Below, piece after piece: positions 1 to 8,359 of a DNA stretch of 39,094 bases (the stretch's first letter is position 1; each line of letters starts with the position of its first letter). The position numbers and the translations under genes are program-made. The stretch covers positions 1 through 39,094 of the forward strand of contig JANWXW010000025.1 in the NCBI GenBank assembly GCA_025057315.1, written 5' to 3'. Under the pieces are notes generated by a model that saw only the letters and a list, made by a program, of their open reading frames with translations, had not been told where the DNA came from and ran no database searches. The DNA is from Myxococcota bacterium (GTDB lineage Bacteria > Myxococcota_A > Polyangia > Palsa-1104 > JAEUJZ01).

Positions 1-1062
1 GATCTGGTTGTGTCGCGCACCGAGCATCCCAAGCCGCGCCCCCGGCCGGAGGAGCTGGGGTTTGGGCGGTACTTTACGGACCACATGTTCTCGTGGGAGT
101 ACACCGCGGGCCGCGGCTGGCACGACCCGCAGATCCTGCCCTACGGGCCCATCCAGCTCGATCCGGCCGCGGGGGTGCTGCACTACGGCCAGGCGATGTT
201 TGAGGGGATGAAGGCGTTTCGCGGCGTGGACGGGCGGGTGCGGCTGTTTCGCCTGCGCGATCACTGTCTGCGCATGCAGCGCGGCGCGCCGCGGCTGTGC
301 ATGCCGCCGGTGGATGCAGAGGGGCTGGCAGCTGCTGTGCGGACGTTGGTGGCGCTCGATGCGGACTGGGTTCCAGCGGGGCCGTTTTCGGCGCTGTATG
401 TGCGTCCGGTGCTGGTGGCCACCGAGCCCTACCTGGGCGTGCGGCCGGCGGAGCGCTACCGGCTGCTGGTGATCCTGTCGCCGGTGACGGCCTACTATGG
501 CGACCCGCTGCAGCCGGTGCGCATCTGGGTAGAGACCGAGGACACGCGGGCCCCGCGCGGGGGGCTGGGGGCGGTCAAGGCCGCGGCCAACTACGTGGCC
601 AGCCTGCGCAGCGCGCAGCGGGCCCGGCAGCACGGCTGCGCGCAGGTGCTGTGGTTGGATGGCGCCGAGCATCGGTTCGTCGAGGAAGTGGGCACGATGA
701 ACCTGTTTGTCCTGCTGGGGGAGGAGCTGGTCACGCCGCCCCTGTCGGACAGCATCCTGGGGGGCGTGACGCGCCAGTGCGTGCTCCGCCTGGCGCGGGA
801 TCTGGGCCTGCAGGTGAGCGAGCGCCCGCTGGCGCTGGACGAGCTGCGCGAGGCGCATCGGAGCCGCCGGCTGACCGAGGTGTTTGGCACCGGCACCGCC
901 GCGGTGATCACGCCCGTGGGCGAGCTGGCCGTGGGCGGAGAGCGCCTCGTGATTGGCCAGGGAGAGCCGGGGCGGCTGACGCGTTGGCTGTTTGAGGAGA
1001 TCACCGGCATCCAGCGCGGCCTGCGGCGCGACCGGTATGGCTGGCTTACGGACGTTGCCTAG
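1..1062 (+). CDS. ilvE: Branched-chain amino acid aminotransferase (5' end probably outside window)
   Basis: PLP-dependent fold-type IV aminotransferase that interconverts Leu, Ile and Val with their 2-oxo acids in the cytoplasm. The N-terminal LGFGRYFTDHMF and the GWHDPQILPY block are the usual opening of the long (about 350 aa) bacterial BCAT class. The PLP lysine lies in GLGAVKAAANY (Lys190 counting from the GTG at 10), and EVGTMNLF near residue 225 is the cofactor-binding signature. The frame is open from base 1. The residues before the GTG at 10 also look like family sequence, so the true start may lie left of the window. The 3' end overlaps the next gene by 26 nt. Function is confident; the start is not. 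Confidence 0.93.
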   Translation, partial: DLVVSRTEHPKPRPRPEELGFGRYFTDHMFSWEYTAGRGWHDPQILPYGPIQLDPAAGVLHYGQAMFEGMKAFRGVDGRVRLFRLRDHCLRMQRGAPRLCMPPVDAEGLAAAVRTLVALDADWVPAGPFSALYVRPVLVATEPYLGVRPAERYRLLVILSPVTAYYGDPLQPVRIWVETEDTRAPRGGLGAVKAAANYVASLRSAQRARQHGCAQVLWLDGAEHRFVEEVGTMNLFVLLGEELVTPPLSDSILGGVTRQCVLRLARDLGLQVSERPLALDELREAHRSRRLTEVFGTGTAAVITPVGELAVGGERLVIGQGEPGRLTRWLFEEITGIQRGLRRDRYGWLTDVA

Positions 1063-1651
1063 CGCGCTGGTCCGGATGGCGCTGGCCCTGGGGCTGAGCC
1101 TGGCCCCGGGGGCCGGCCTGGGGGCGCCGCCGCGCTTTGTCGGGCGGCTTCAGGTGCTGTCGGGGGCGGGGGTGTCGTTTCCGCCCACCCTGCAGGGGGG
1201 GCAGCGCGTGTCGGCCTATGTGCCGCTCGATGTCGAGCTGGCGCTGCGGGCCTCGGGCTCGCTGTCCGTGCTGGTGGGGGGCGTAGCGGGGGTGGCGCCG
1301 GGACCGCCCCTGGGCTGTGGGCCGGATCGTCGGCAGCCGCACGCGCTGGCTGCCTATGGCGGGCTGCGCCTGGATCTCAACAACAGCCGTCGCGGCTCGT
1401 GGCTGTCGCCCTACGTGGCGCTGCGCGCGGGGCTGGTGGGCCAAGACGGGGTGCCCGGGGTGGGACCGGCGCCGGAGCCCGGCAGCCTGGTCTGCGTGGA
1501 CCGGTTCTCGCTGGGCGTCTTGCTGTCGCCGCGGGCCGGGCTGGACCTGTGGCTGGGGCAGGCGGCGGCCACCTTTGCTGTGGGCTACGACGTGCTACCC
1601 GGGTTTCACGCCGCGGTCGCCCTGGTGGGGTTGACGCTGCGGCTCCTGTGA
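1037..1651 (+). CDS. Hypothetical exported, possibly outer-membrane protein
   Basis: No family recognised. With the ATG at 1037 the product is 204 aa and begins with a credible signal peptide: Arg residues, a hydrophobic stretch around residues 14-28, then Gly-Ala-Pro. The ATG at 1076 would give a signal lacking positive charge, so 1037 is preferred, although neither has a good ribosome-binding site. The rest is rich in Gly, Leu and Val with alternating polar and apolar residues and two Cys, compatible with a small beta-barrel. It overlaps the end of ilvE and converges on the next gene with a 57-nt overlap. Beta-barrel assignment is inference from composition only. Confidence 0.6.
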   Translation: MAGLRTLPSALVRMALALGLSLAPGAGLGAPPRFVGRLQVLSGAGVSFPPTLQGGQRVSAYVPLDVELALRASGSLSVLVGGVAGVAPGPPLGCGPDRRQPHALAAYGGLRLDLNNSRRGSWLSPYVALRAGLVGQDGVPGVGPAPEPGSLVCVDRFSLGVLLSPRAGLDLWLGQAAATFAVGYDVLPGFHAAVALVGLTLRLL

Positions 1652-2095
1652 GCCCGGCGCGGGGGGCGGCACCGGGGGCGGCTCCTCGAACAGGGGCAGG
1701 GAGGCACCGCGTGCGCGCACCATGCGCACCAGCAGCCACTGCCGGCCGATGAGCTCCCAGTGCTGCACCACGGTGGCACGCTGGACCAGACCGCTGCGCC
1801 GGTCGCTCCAGCTCAGCTCCACGCGGCACACGGCGCGCTCGGTGCCGCCGGGGCCGCGGCCCAGCTCGATGCCGGTCACCTCATGGTCGAGAAACTCCAG
1901 GTCCTCGCCGAGCTGGGCCAGCTGGTCCTGCACGTGGGCGCGCAGCTTCGGCCCCATGCGCGGCAGCACGTGCTCTAGGCGACCCCAGCGCAGGTCATTG
2001 TTCAGCTCGCGGCTGATGCGGATGATCTCCTCGCGGCTGCTGGCCAGGCAGGCCGGCAGCCAGAGCAGCAGCAGGGCGCAGCGCACGGATCCCAT
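1595..2095 (-). CDS. Hypothetical secreted protein, putative lipoprotein
   Basis: 166 aa with a short hydrophobic leader (LLLLWLPAC) whose Cys16 could be lipidated; Pro at -2 is unusual for a lipobox, so this is tentative. The mature part is a mixed alpha/beta domain of about 110 residues (helix with ELNNDLRWGRLEHVLPRM, then strands ending in WELIGRQWLLVRM). It resembles small NTF2-like or lipoprotein domains of unknown function. The tail is Pro-rich. It starts 12 nt after the upstream flippase gene, so they are probably co-transcribed. No family name can be assigned. Confidence 0.6.
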   Translation of the reverse strand: MGSVRCALLLLWLPACLASSREEIIRISRELNNDLRWGRLEHVLPRMGPKLRAHVQDQLAQLGEDLEFLDHEVTGIELGRGPGGTERAVCRVELSWSDRRSGLVQRATVVQHWELIGRQWLLVRMVRARGASLPLFEEPPPVPPPAPGSQEPQRQPHQGDRGVKPG

Positions 2096-2107
2096 GGTGG
2101 GTTCAGC

Positions 2108-3661
2108 TTACCCCGCCGGGCCCTGGGGCGGGGCGTGCGGCGGGCGGCGCAGGCGGCGCAGCTCCTGCAGGGACAGCTCGCCGCTGAGCGCGAGCACGGC
2201 CAGGTAGACCAGGCCGCACAGGGCCATGCAGAGCAGGGTGCCCGGCTTGCTGCCAGCCAGGCCGCCCGTGCCGGGGGCGGGCCACAGACGAGCCAGAATC
2301 ACCGCCCCGGCGCTGGCCAGCGCCACGCGCAGCAGGGTCCACGGCGACAGCGTCGCCCGAAAGATCCAGTACACGCAGGCCAAGGTGGCCAGCAGTCCGG
2401 CCACCAGCCCCAGCAGCATGCCCAGGGCAGCCCGCTCCAGAGACAGCAGCCCGGCCGGCAGGGCGGTGCGCACCAGCAGGTAGACCGCGGCCGTGGTCCC
2501 CAGCACCGTCGTCAGGCCGAGGGCCGAGCTGAGCCGGATGCGGCCGATGCCGTTCAGGATGGCGCCCGCAATGGCAAACAGGGACAGGCCCAGGTAGGCC
2601 AGCAGCAGCAGCAGCAGGGCCGGGCCGCCCTGGGCATACTCGGGCGGGTAGAGCAGGCGCATGACGGCCTCCGGGCGACCGAGCAGGACCGCGGCCAGGG
2701 CGGCGGCGGCCAGCAGCGCATAGCGTAGCGTGGCGGCAATGTAACGCCGGATCTGCTCCGCGGGGGCCGTCAGCGCCGCGGCGGACATGAGCGGAAAGAC
2801 GACGAAGGTGCCGGCCAGGCACAGCTGGTAGGGCAGGCGGGCCACAGTCTGTGCCGCGCCGTAGATGCCGATGAGGGTGTCCACCCGCTGCTTGGCGTCG
2901 GGCCAGCCGGCCATCTGCTCGGTCAGCAGGCGCTTGAGCCACCAGCCGTCCAGAAACAGCAAGATGTTGCTGGCCAGCAGGTACACGCCCAGCCAGGCGG
3001 ACATGCGCAGCATCTGCCGCAGCTGGATCGGCGCCCCGCCCAGGTCGCGCGGCAGGCCCACGACCGCGGCGGAGACCCCCAGGATGAGGCCCGCTGCGGC
3101 GACAAACCCGCCGACGGCCGCCAGCGTGCTGTGCCAGATCCAGGCGGCGCCCACCACCAGCAGCACGCGCAGGGTCGAAAAGGAGATGTCCAGCCCGGCC
3201 TGCTTGTGGAAGTGGCGCGCGCCGTTGGCTGCCCCGACGAAGACCGCATAGAAGCTGTAGCAGAGCACGACCCCGGCGGCCAGGCGCAGCTCGGGGATCA
3301 AGGCGGCGTCCCGCTCGAAGGCGGCGAGCCAGGGCGCCGCCAGGTAGAAGAGCAAGGCCGTGCCCCCGCCGACCAGGACCTGCATGCGCAGGGCCGTGCG
3401 CTTGGCCTGCTCGACGGCGGCCTCGCCCGCCGAGGCGAAGAAGGAGACGCCCTGGATGGTGGCCGTGATCATGACGTTGTTGACGGCCGAGACCCAGGAC
3501 AGCACTAGGGTCCAGACGCCAAAGAGGGCGGCGGAGCCGAGGGCGCGCGGCAGCAGCAGCTGCATCGCCAGGCCGGCCACCAGGAACCACAGCTTGGCCG
3601 CAGAGATAAACAGGATGCCGCGACGGGCCGAGGCGCCGAGGTTGTCCTTGGGGGAGGGCAC
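2108..3661 (-). CDS. Polysaccharide/lipid-linked oligosaccharide flippase, MOP superfamily
   Basis: 517-aa integral membrane protein with about 12-14 hydrophobic helices, typical in length and layout of Wzx/PST-type exporters that flip undecaprenyl-linked glycans across the inner membrane. The N-terminus (RRGILFISAAKLWFLVAGL, then LPRALGSAALFGVWTLVLSW) matches the usual first two helices of the family, where a small residue and Gly-rich turn separate the helices. It lies between the 277-aa helical protein and the putative lipoprotein, with short gaps (33 and 12 nt) suggesting one minus-strand operon. It is away from the main polysaccharide locus, so its substrate is unknown. A second flippase sits at 29802-31319. 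Confidence 0.8.
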   Translation of the reverse strand: MPSPKDNLGASARRGILFISAAKLWFLVAGLAMQLLLPRALGSAALFGVWTLVLSWVSAVNNVMITATIQGVSFFASAGEAAVEQAKRTALRMQVLVGGGTALLFYLAAPWLAAFERDAALIPELRLAAGVVLCYSFYAVFVGAANGARHFHKQAGLDISFSTLRVLLVVGAAWIWHSTLAAVGGFVAAAGLILGVSAAVVGLPRDLGGAPIQLRQMLRMSAWLGVYLLASNILLFLDGWWLKRLLTEQMAGWPDAKQRVDTLIGIYGAAQTVARLPYQLCLAGTFVVFPLMSAAALTAPAEQIRRYIAATLRYALLAAAALAAVLLGRPEAVMRLLYPPEYAQGGPALLLLLLAYLGLSLFAIAGAILNGIGRIRLSSALGLTTVLGTTAAVYLLVRTALPAGLLSLERAALGMLLGLVAGLLATLACVYWIFRATLSPWTLLRVALASAGAVILARLWPAPGTGGLAGSKPGTLLCMALCGLVYLAVLALSGELSLQELRRLRRPPHAPPQGPAG

Positions 3662-3694
3662 GCCGGTAACGCTGCCTCAGCTGGCCCCTGGGGT

Positions 3695-4528
3695 TCAACC
3701 CCCTTGCGCAGGGGGGGGCCACGGCCCGCCCGATAGGATGAGGGCGCAGTCGGCATGGAAGGCCTCGTTGGCGAAGCGGTCGCGCGCGCGCTCGATGGCG
3801 GCCGCGCTGGCATCATCGGGCGGTCCGTACAGACCGATGAGCCACACCATGGCCCGTGCCGCCAGGAAGTCCGCAGTTCCGGGCAGCTCGGCGGCGAGCA
3901 GGTCCAGCAGCTGCGCTTGGTGCTCAGCGGACACCAGGTCGTGGAGGCAGCAGGGCGGCGCGCTGCGCTGCACCACGCGGTAGATCGCCTCGGCCACATC
4001 CCCCAGGTAGGCGCGGAAGGCCTGTGCACCTTGGGTTCGCCAGGCCTGCCCTAGCGCGTTCATCCACGCCGAGACAAGGGTGCGCAGCCCGGGCAGAAGC
4101 GCTCCGGGTTGCGACAGCGCACAGACCGCTCGCGGGGACTGGCGCAGAAGGAGCGGGTCGGCCCGCATCGCCAACGCGTCCGGTCCCTCGCTCAGCAAGA
4201 TCACGCCCGCCTCGATGCTGGCTCCGGCGGCTCCGCCCAGGCGGGTGGCGTGGTCGCGCAGCGCCTGATGGGCCGAGGGCTCCTGGGGCATGAGCCACAG
4301 CAGCCCCAGCACGGCGTGCAGCACCAGGTGCTCGCCCCCCGGGGGCAGGGGGGCGGCGAGCATGTTGCTCAGGCGGGCGATGGCCTGCTGCCGCGGCGCA
4401 TATCGGATCACCGCCTCCAACAGCGGCAGCCGCGGGGGTGGCCCTTGGCGTCTGAGCTCCGCCTGCAGCGCTGCCCGGGACACGCCGGATGGGTGGCCGT
4501 GCACGAGGAGCTGCAGCGTGGCGCTCAT
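3695..4528 (-). CDS. Hypothetical alpha-helical protein
   Basis: 277 aa, no recognised family. The sequence is almost entirely predicted amphipathic helix rich in Ala and Leu, without signal peptide or clear TM segment. Short helical units recall HEAT-like solenoids, but the repeats are not regular enough to claim. Its ATG overlaps the stop of the upstream HEAT-like gene by 4 nt (ATGA), so translation is probably coupled and the two products may work together. The Gly/Pro-rich C-terminus and two adjacent Cys (PPCCLHD) are notable. The reading frame shows the same high-GC third positions as neighbouring genes. Confidence 0.65.
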   Translation of the reverse strand: MSATLQLLVHGHPSGVSRAALQAELRRQGPPPRLPLLEAVIRYAPRQQAIARLSNMLAAPLPPGGEHLVLHAVLGLLWLMPQEPSAHQALRDHATRLGGAAGASIEAGVILLSEGPDALAMRADPLLLRQSPRAVCALSQPGALLPGLRTLVSAWMNALGQAWRTQGAQAFRAYLGDVAEAIYRVVQRSAPPCCLHDLVSAEHQAQLLDLLAAELPGTADFLAARAMVWLIGLYGPPDDASAAAIERARDRFANEAFHADCALILSGGPWPPPAQGG

Positions 4529-5352
4529 GGCCTTGCCCGGCGGCCGCCCCCCAGCGTGCGGAGCAGGGACCGGTCCAGCGGGGTGCCGAGCCGTTGCAGG
4601 CAGGCGCGCAGCAGCAGCCTCAGCTCCGGCGACGTGCTGGCCCGGGGGGCGGCGAGCTGGCGTGCGCGTTCGGCAGCGGGTCCGCTGGGAGCTGTCTCAC
4701 AGAGCATGGCCACTGCGGGCACCGCCACCGCTGGGTCCTGCTCGGCAGCGAGCTGCTCGAGCGCCGCTGCCCCACCCTGTGGGGCGGCTTGGGCCAGCGC
4801 GGACAGGGCCGCCTGCTGCACCGGCCGCTCGGCATGGGCCAGCGGCACCAGCGCCGCAATGGACCACAGGGGCCGCGGCAGCGACGTGGCGGCCTCCACC
4901 AGCTCGGCGCGCAGCTCGGGTGGCCAGGTGCGCTCCTGGGCCAGCTGCAGCAGCAGCGCAGCGGCCCGCGGCAGCTCGTCGTCATACCGCTCCTCGCCCT
5001 GGAGCATGGCACGGCCCAGGCGGCGGCCCAGGCGCACGGCGGCGCGGGCTCCGGCCTGAAGCAGCGGCAGCTCCTCGCTGCGGCCGAGCAGCTCGGCCAG
5101 GGGCCACAGGGCCTGCACCGCCACCTCGTCCTGGTGCGCCCCGCACAGCCCGAGTGCCTCCAGCGCTGCCACCCGCTGGGGGGAAGTGGCAGCCTGGGCG
5201 GCCAGGCGCAGCAGGCGCACCGCTCCCAGACGGCAACCCAGCCGCGCCAGCTCGACCTCGTCGTGGTTGTTGCGGGCTGCCTCCAGCTGCCCGGGGCTGG
5301 GCAGGACCACCTGGGGAAGGAGCCACAGGAGCAGCGGGGTCAGCATGGACAT
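4525..5352 (-). CDS. HEAT-repeat-like protein with N-terminal hydrophobic leader
   Basis: 275 aa. The first 20 residues (MSMLTPLLLWLLPQVVLPSP) form a short hydrophobic leader, so export or membrane association is possible. Residues from about 25 to 260 are successive helix pairs with Ala/Leu spacing and recurring patterns such as RVAALEALGLCG and VQQAALSALAQAA, typical of HEAT/PBS-lyase-type repeats that act as protein-binding scaffolds. The gene is divergent from lexA, sharing a 126-bp intergenic region, and is translationally coupled to the downstream 277-aa helical protein. Specific function is unknown. Confidence 0.7.
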   Translation of the reverse strand: MSMLTPLLLWLLPQVVLPSPGQLEAARNNHDEVELARLGCRLGAVRLLRLAAQAATSPQRVAALEALGLCGAHQDEVAVQALWPLAELLGRSEELPLLQAGARAAVRLGRRLGRAMLQGEERYDDELPRAAALLLQLAQERTWPPELRAELVEAATSLPRPLWSIAALVPLAHAERPVQQAALSALAQAAPQGGAAALEQLAAEQDPAVAVPAVAMLCETAPSGPAAERARQLAAPRASTSPELRLLLRACLQRLGTPLDRSLLRTLGGGRRARP

Positions 5353-5419
5353 CCATTCTAAGCGGCCCGGACGCCCGGACCTGGGGCCTGCAGGCTGGGG
5401 GCGGGGCCTGACTTTTTCT

Positions 5420-5448
5420 TTGACATGGCATCGTCCGTTCAGTAGCCT
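5420..5448 (+). promoter_or_regulatory. Candidate sigma-70 promoter of lexA
   Basis: A perfect -35 hexamer TTGACA (5420-5425), a 17-nt spacer and a weaker -10 TAGCCT (5443-5448) lie 30 nt before the lexA ATG. Matches are read directly from the sequence; promoter activity is inferred. Confidence 0.55.
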
Positions 5449-5461
5449 CTCATTCGTTCAG
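5427..5461 (+). promoter_or_regulatory. Two direct GTTCAG elements, candidate LexA operators
   Basis: CCGTTCAG ends at 5442 and TCGTTCAG ends at 5461, the same orientation, 19 bp apart. The first lies in the promoter spacer and the second just downstream of the -10. Each matches the right half (RYBYGTTCAG) of the motif I recall for Myxococcus xanthus LexA. The left halves match poorly. Autoregulation of lexA by such sites is expected for the family; binding here is inference. Confidence 0.5.
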
Positions 5462-5478
5462 GCAGGCAGAGGTCACAC

Positions 5479-6180
5479 ATGACGCGCTCCTCAGATTCCA
5501 CGAACGTCCCGTTGGAGGCGGACCGTACTGCTCGCCTGCGCCCGAGGGATTCGCTCACTGAGCGTCAGCGGCAGGTGCTGGCTTTCATCTCCCAGTCGAT
5601 TCAGGAGCGCGGCTACCCGCCGACCCTGCGCGAGATCGGCGAGCGCATGGGCATCCGTTCCACCAACGGTGTCAACGACCACCTCAAGGCGCTGGAGAAG
5701 AAGGGGTACCTGCAGCGCGAGGACCTCAAGTCGCGCGCCCTCCGCCCGGTGGTCTCGATCAAGGGACCAGCCCAGGCGAGTGACCAGCTGATGACCGTGC
5801 CCATCGTCGGACAGGTGGCTGCAGGCCAGCCGCTGCTGGCGGCCGAGCACATCGAGGACACCGTTCAGGTGGACCGCTTCTTCATCGGCAACCACCGCGA
5901 TGTATTTGCCCTGCGCGTGCGGGGCGACTCCATGATCGAGGCTGGGATCCTAGACGGGGACTATATCTTTGTGCGCAAGCAGCCCACCGCCCGTCCCGGC
6001 GAGATCGTGGTTGTCATGATCAACGACGAGGCCACCGTCAAGTACTATTATCCGGAGGGGGACCAGATCGTGTTTCGGCCGGCCAACCGGACCATGCAGC
6101 CCATTGTGGTGCGGCGGCAGGACTTCAAGCCGGTCGACCTGTTGGGCACGGTGGTAGGCATTTACCGACGCATGATGTAG
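5479..6180 (+). CDS. lexA: LexA SOS repressor / self-cleaving protease
   Basis: Transcriptional repressor of DNA-damage genes, inactivated by RecA-stimulated self-cleavage. The 233-aa product has an N-terminal extension of about 24 residues before [13 protein letters not shown] winged helix-turn-helix follows (residues 26-90, with PPTLREIG and [17 protein letters not shown]). The S24-type protease domain has the Ala115-Gly116 scissile bond in VGQVAAGQP, nucleophile Ser151 in GDSMIEAG and general-base Lys188 in NDEATVKYY, so it should be active. Length exceeds the roughly 200 aa of E. coli LexA. AGAGG upstream is a reasonable ribosome-binding site. A TonB-like gene follows after 13 nt and may share its transcript. 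Confidence 0.97.
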   Translation: MTRSSDSTNVPLEADRTARLRPRDSLTERQRQVLAFISQSIQERGYPPTLREIGERMGIRSTNGVNDHLKALEKKGYLQREDLKSRALRPVVSIKGPAQASDQLMTVPIVGQVAAGQPLLAAEHIEDTVQVDRFFIGNHRDVFALRVRGDSMIEAGILDGDYIFVRKQPTARPGEIVVVMINDEATVKYYYPEGDQIVFRPANRTMQPIVVRRQDFKPVDLLGTVVGIYRRMM

Positions 6181-6193
6181 ACTGAAAAGATGA

Positions 6194-8068
6194 ATGAACC
6201 GGCGGGACCGCGCGCTCATTGCTGCTCTGGCCTCCGCAGCCCTGCATCTGCTCGCCGTTCCGCCGGGCCTTGTCAGGCTGCGCATCGACGTCTCCCGGCC
6301 GCTGGAGATCGCCCTGCTGGACCCGGAGCAGGCGGCAGAGCAGGGGCCTTTTGCCGCGGCAGAGGAGCCAGAGACGGCAGAGGAGCCCCGCCCGTCCCGC
6401 CTGGCGGCCCGCGAGAGGGAGAAGCCGCCCGAGCCGGCTGAGCGGCCCGCGCGGCCCCAGGAGCCGCCCGCCGAGCCTGCCAAGCAGCCCCCGCCGCTGG
6501 TGGTCCTGCCGAATGCCCACCTCAAGATGGTGGACCAGGACCAGTTCCCCGACGAGGAGGACAACCCCGATGCGCGCTACCTGGCGCAGAAGAACCACCG
6601 GGCCGAACGGGAGACGCGCGCCGAGCAGAGCAACCTGCTGCGCAACCAGGCGGGGGAGCGGGCCTCGACACAGAGCGAGCGCACCGTCGGCGATCCGGGT
6701 GACCGGGAGCGCAAGGTGGCAGAGCTGTCGGAGCGGCCTGGCGACCCCAAGCGCCTGCCGGTGACGCAGCCGGAGGCGCCGGCCCCGCCCCCCGAGGAGC
6801 ACCACCGTCCATCGGCGCTGGCGCTGCGGCAGGCGGCCCCAGCGCTGGAGCCCCTGCAGCCAGGGGGTCTGGAGCTGGAGCGCATCGAGGGCGGAACGCT
6901 GCCGGCGGGCCGTGATGGCGTCCAGCCCGGACGCCCAGGCGGGTCCGCGCCGCGCACGGGGGGGAGGGTCGACCTGCAGCTCAGCCACGAGGACTACGAG
7001 CGCATCGTGGGGCACGACGTGGCGCCGCCGGAGCGGCAGGAGGCGCTGTCGCAGCGCTCGCAGACCCCTGGGCGGTGGGACCGCTTGCAGCAGAAGCTGG
7101 CCCTGATGCGCGCCTCGCTGGAGAACTTTACGCCGTCGGTGCGACCAGGCAACCAGAGCGAGCTGGGCACGCGCCGGCACCCCTTTGCCGCCTTCATCGC
7201 GCGCATGCACCGGCAGATCCACCGCTTCTGGGGGTTTGGCTTCCTGGCCGAGCTGGATCGCAGGTCGCCGGCCCATCCGCTCAACGACATGTCGCTGTGG
7301 ACGAGCCTGGAGATCACCCTGCGGGGGGACGGCACGGTGGAGAAGCTGGTGATCGAGCGCCCTTCGGGCCACAGCACCTTCGATGCGGCGGCGATGGACG
7401 CCGTGCTGTCGGCAGCGCCGTTTGAGACCCCGCCTGAGGCGATTCGCAGCCGCGATGGCAAGGTCTATTTGAGCTGGCGCTTCCACCGCGACAACCGGCA
7501 GTGCGCCACCGACTTTGTGCAGCCGCACATCCTGCTCGTGCCGGCTTCGCCGGCTCCCAAGGTGGCGGGGGCAGGCGAGGGTACCCTGCGTGCCCCCAGC
7601 GAGCCGGAGCGCCCCGGTGAAGGGCTGGCCAGCCGGCGCAGGGGCGATGATCCGGCCTCATCGAGCGACCCCCAGCCGGCTCCGCATGCGGTCGCTGCTG
7701 CTCAGGCCGGCATCCCGCCGGAGGCGCGCCAGGTGGCGGAGAGGTGGCTGGCGGCCTATGTGCGCGGCGATGCCCGCTGGCTCGCCGGCCACTCGGCGGT
7801 GCCCTTTACGGCCGGGGGGCGGATGGTCGCCCACGATGGCGAGTCGCTGCGCGCGATGTACCAGCAGATGCTCACCGAGCACAGCGAGCGGGGCGGGGCG
7901 CTCAGTTTTTATACGCCGCAGCAAATACGGCGCAAGCTTGGGCGCTTGCCCGCCGGCGGCGAGGAGGCGGACATGGTATTTGCCATGCTGCAGGGCGGCG
8001 GAGAGGACCTGGTGCTGCTGCTGCAGATGGCAGACCAGGGGTGGCGCGTGGTGGGGATTGATCGTTAG
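6194..8068 (+). CDS. TonB-family energy transducer with extra C-terminal NTF2-like domain
   Basis: 624 aa, predicted to be anchored in the inner membrane and to span the periplasm. The N-terminal helix (residues 7-27) has the Ser14-x3-His18 pattern that TonB/TolA-type proteins use to couple to ExbB-ExbD. A long Pro/Glu/Arg-rich linker covers about residues 45-330. A TonB C-terminal domain follows at about 330-450 (FAAFIARMHRQIHRFWG, then SLEITLRGDGTVEKLVIERPSG). Residues about 509-624 form a further alpha+beta domain resembling SnoaL/NTF2-like folds (RQVAERWLAAYVRGDARWLAG to GWRVVGIDR), unusual for TonB. No exbB/exbD is nearby. It follows lexA by 13 nt, so SOS co-expression is possible. The ATG at 6190 is in another frame. 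Confidence 0.8.
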   Translation: MNRRDRALIAALASAALHLLAVPPGLVRLRIDVSRPLEIALLDPEQAAEQGPFAAAEEPETAEEPRPSRLAAREREKPPEPAERPARPQEPPAEPAKQPPPLVVLPNAHLKMVDQDQFPDEEDNPDARYLAQKNHRAERETRAEQSNLLRNQAGERASTQSERTVGDPGDRERKVAELSERPGDPKRLPVTQPEAPAPPPEEHHRPSALALRQAAPALEPLQPGGLELERIEGGTLPAGRDGVQPGRPGGSAPRTGGRVDLQLSHEDYERIVGHDVAPPERQEALSQRSQTPGRWDRLQQKLALMRASLENFTPSVRPGNQSELGTRRHPFAAFIARMHRQIHRFWGFGFLAELDRRSPAHPLNDMSLWTSLEITLRGDGTVEKLVIERPSGHSTFDAAAMDAVLSAAPFETPPEAIRSRDGKVYLSWRFHRDNRQCATDFVQPHILLVPASPAPKVAGAGEGTLRAPSEPERPGEGLASRRRGDDPASSSDPQPAPHAVAAAQAGIPPEARQVAERWLAAYVRGDARWLAGHSAVPFTAGGRMVAHDGESLRAMYQQMLTEHSERGGALSFYTPQQIRRKLGRLPAGGEEADMVFAMLQGGGEDLVLLLQMADQGWRVVGIDR

Positions 8069-8119
8069 GGGGGGCTGGCCGGGGTGGCAGGCTGGGGGGG
8101 GCTTCTGCAGGGCTGCGGC

Positions 8120-8359
8120 TCACTCCGGTGCCAGGTCGCTCCAGTCATGCGGCCGCGCAATGGCGGTCAGGCCGGTCTCCTGCCCCAGCACCTCGGCCAG
8201 GGCTTCGGCTTCGGCCTCGCGCCCCTCGGCCACCAGCCACTCGATCTCGCCCCGCTGGGCGGACAGCGAGCGCACGACGGCTAGGCCGTCGTAGCCCTCG
8301 ACGATCATGCGCACGTAGCCAATCTCGCAGACGGGCACACGGAAGTAGCGCGACGGCAT
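8120..8359 (-). CDS. Small DUF4911-like protein
   Basis: 79 aa. The sequence around YVRMIVEGYDGLAVVRSLS and RGEIEWLVAEGREAEAEAL follows the pattern I associate with DUF4911, a short uncharacterised bacterial family with a predicted ACT-like alpha/beta fold. The start ATG shares one base with the stop of the upstream phosphatase gene (TGATG), so translation is probably coupled and the protein is the last member of the partner-switching operon. Function is unknown; a small ligand-binding or regulatory role is only a guess from its size and position. Confidence 0.7.
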   Translation of the reverse strand: MPSRYFRVPVCEIGYVRMIVEGYDGLAVVRSLSAQRGEIEWLVAEGREAEAEALAEVLGQETGLTAIARPHDWSDLAPE

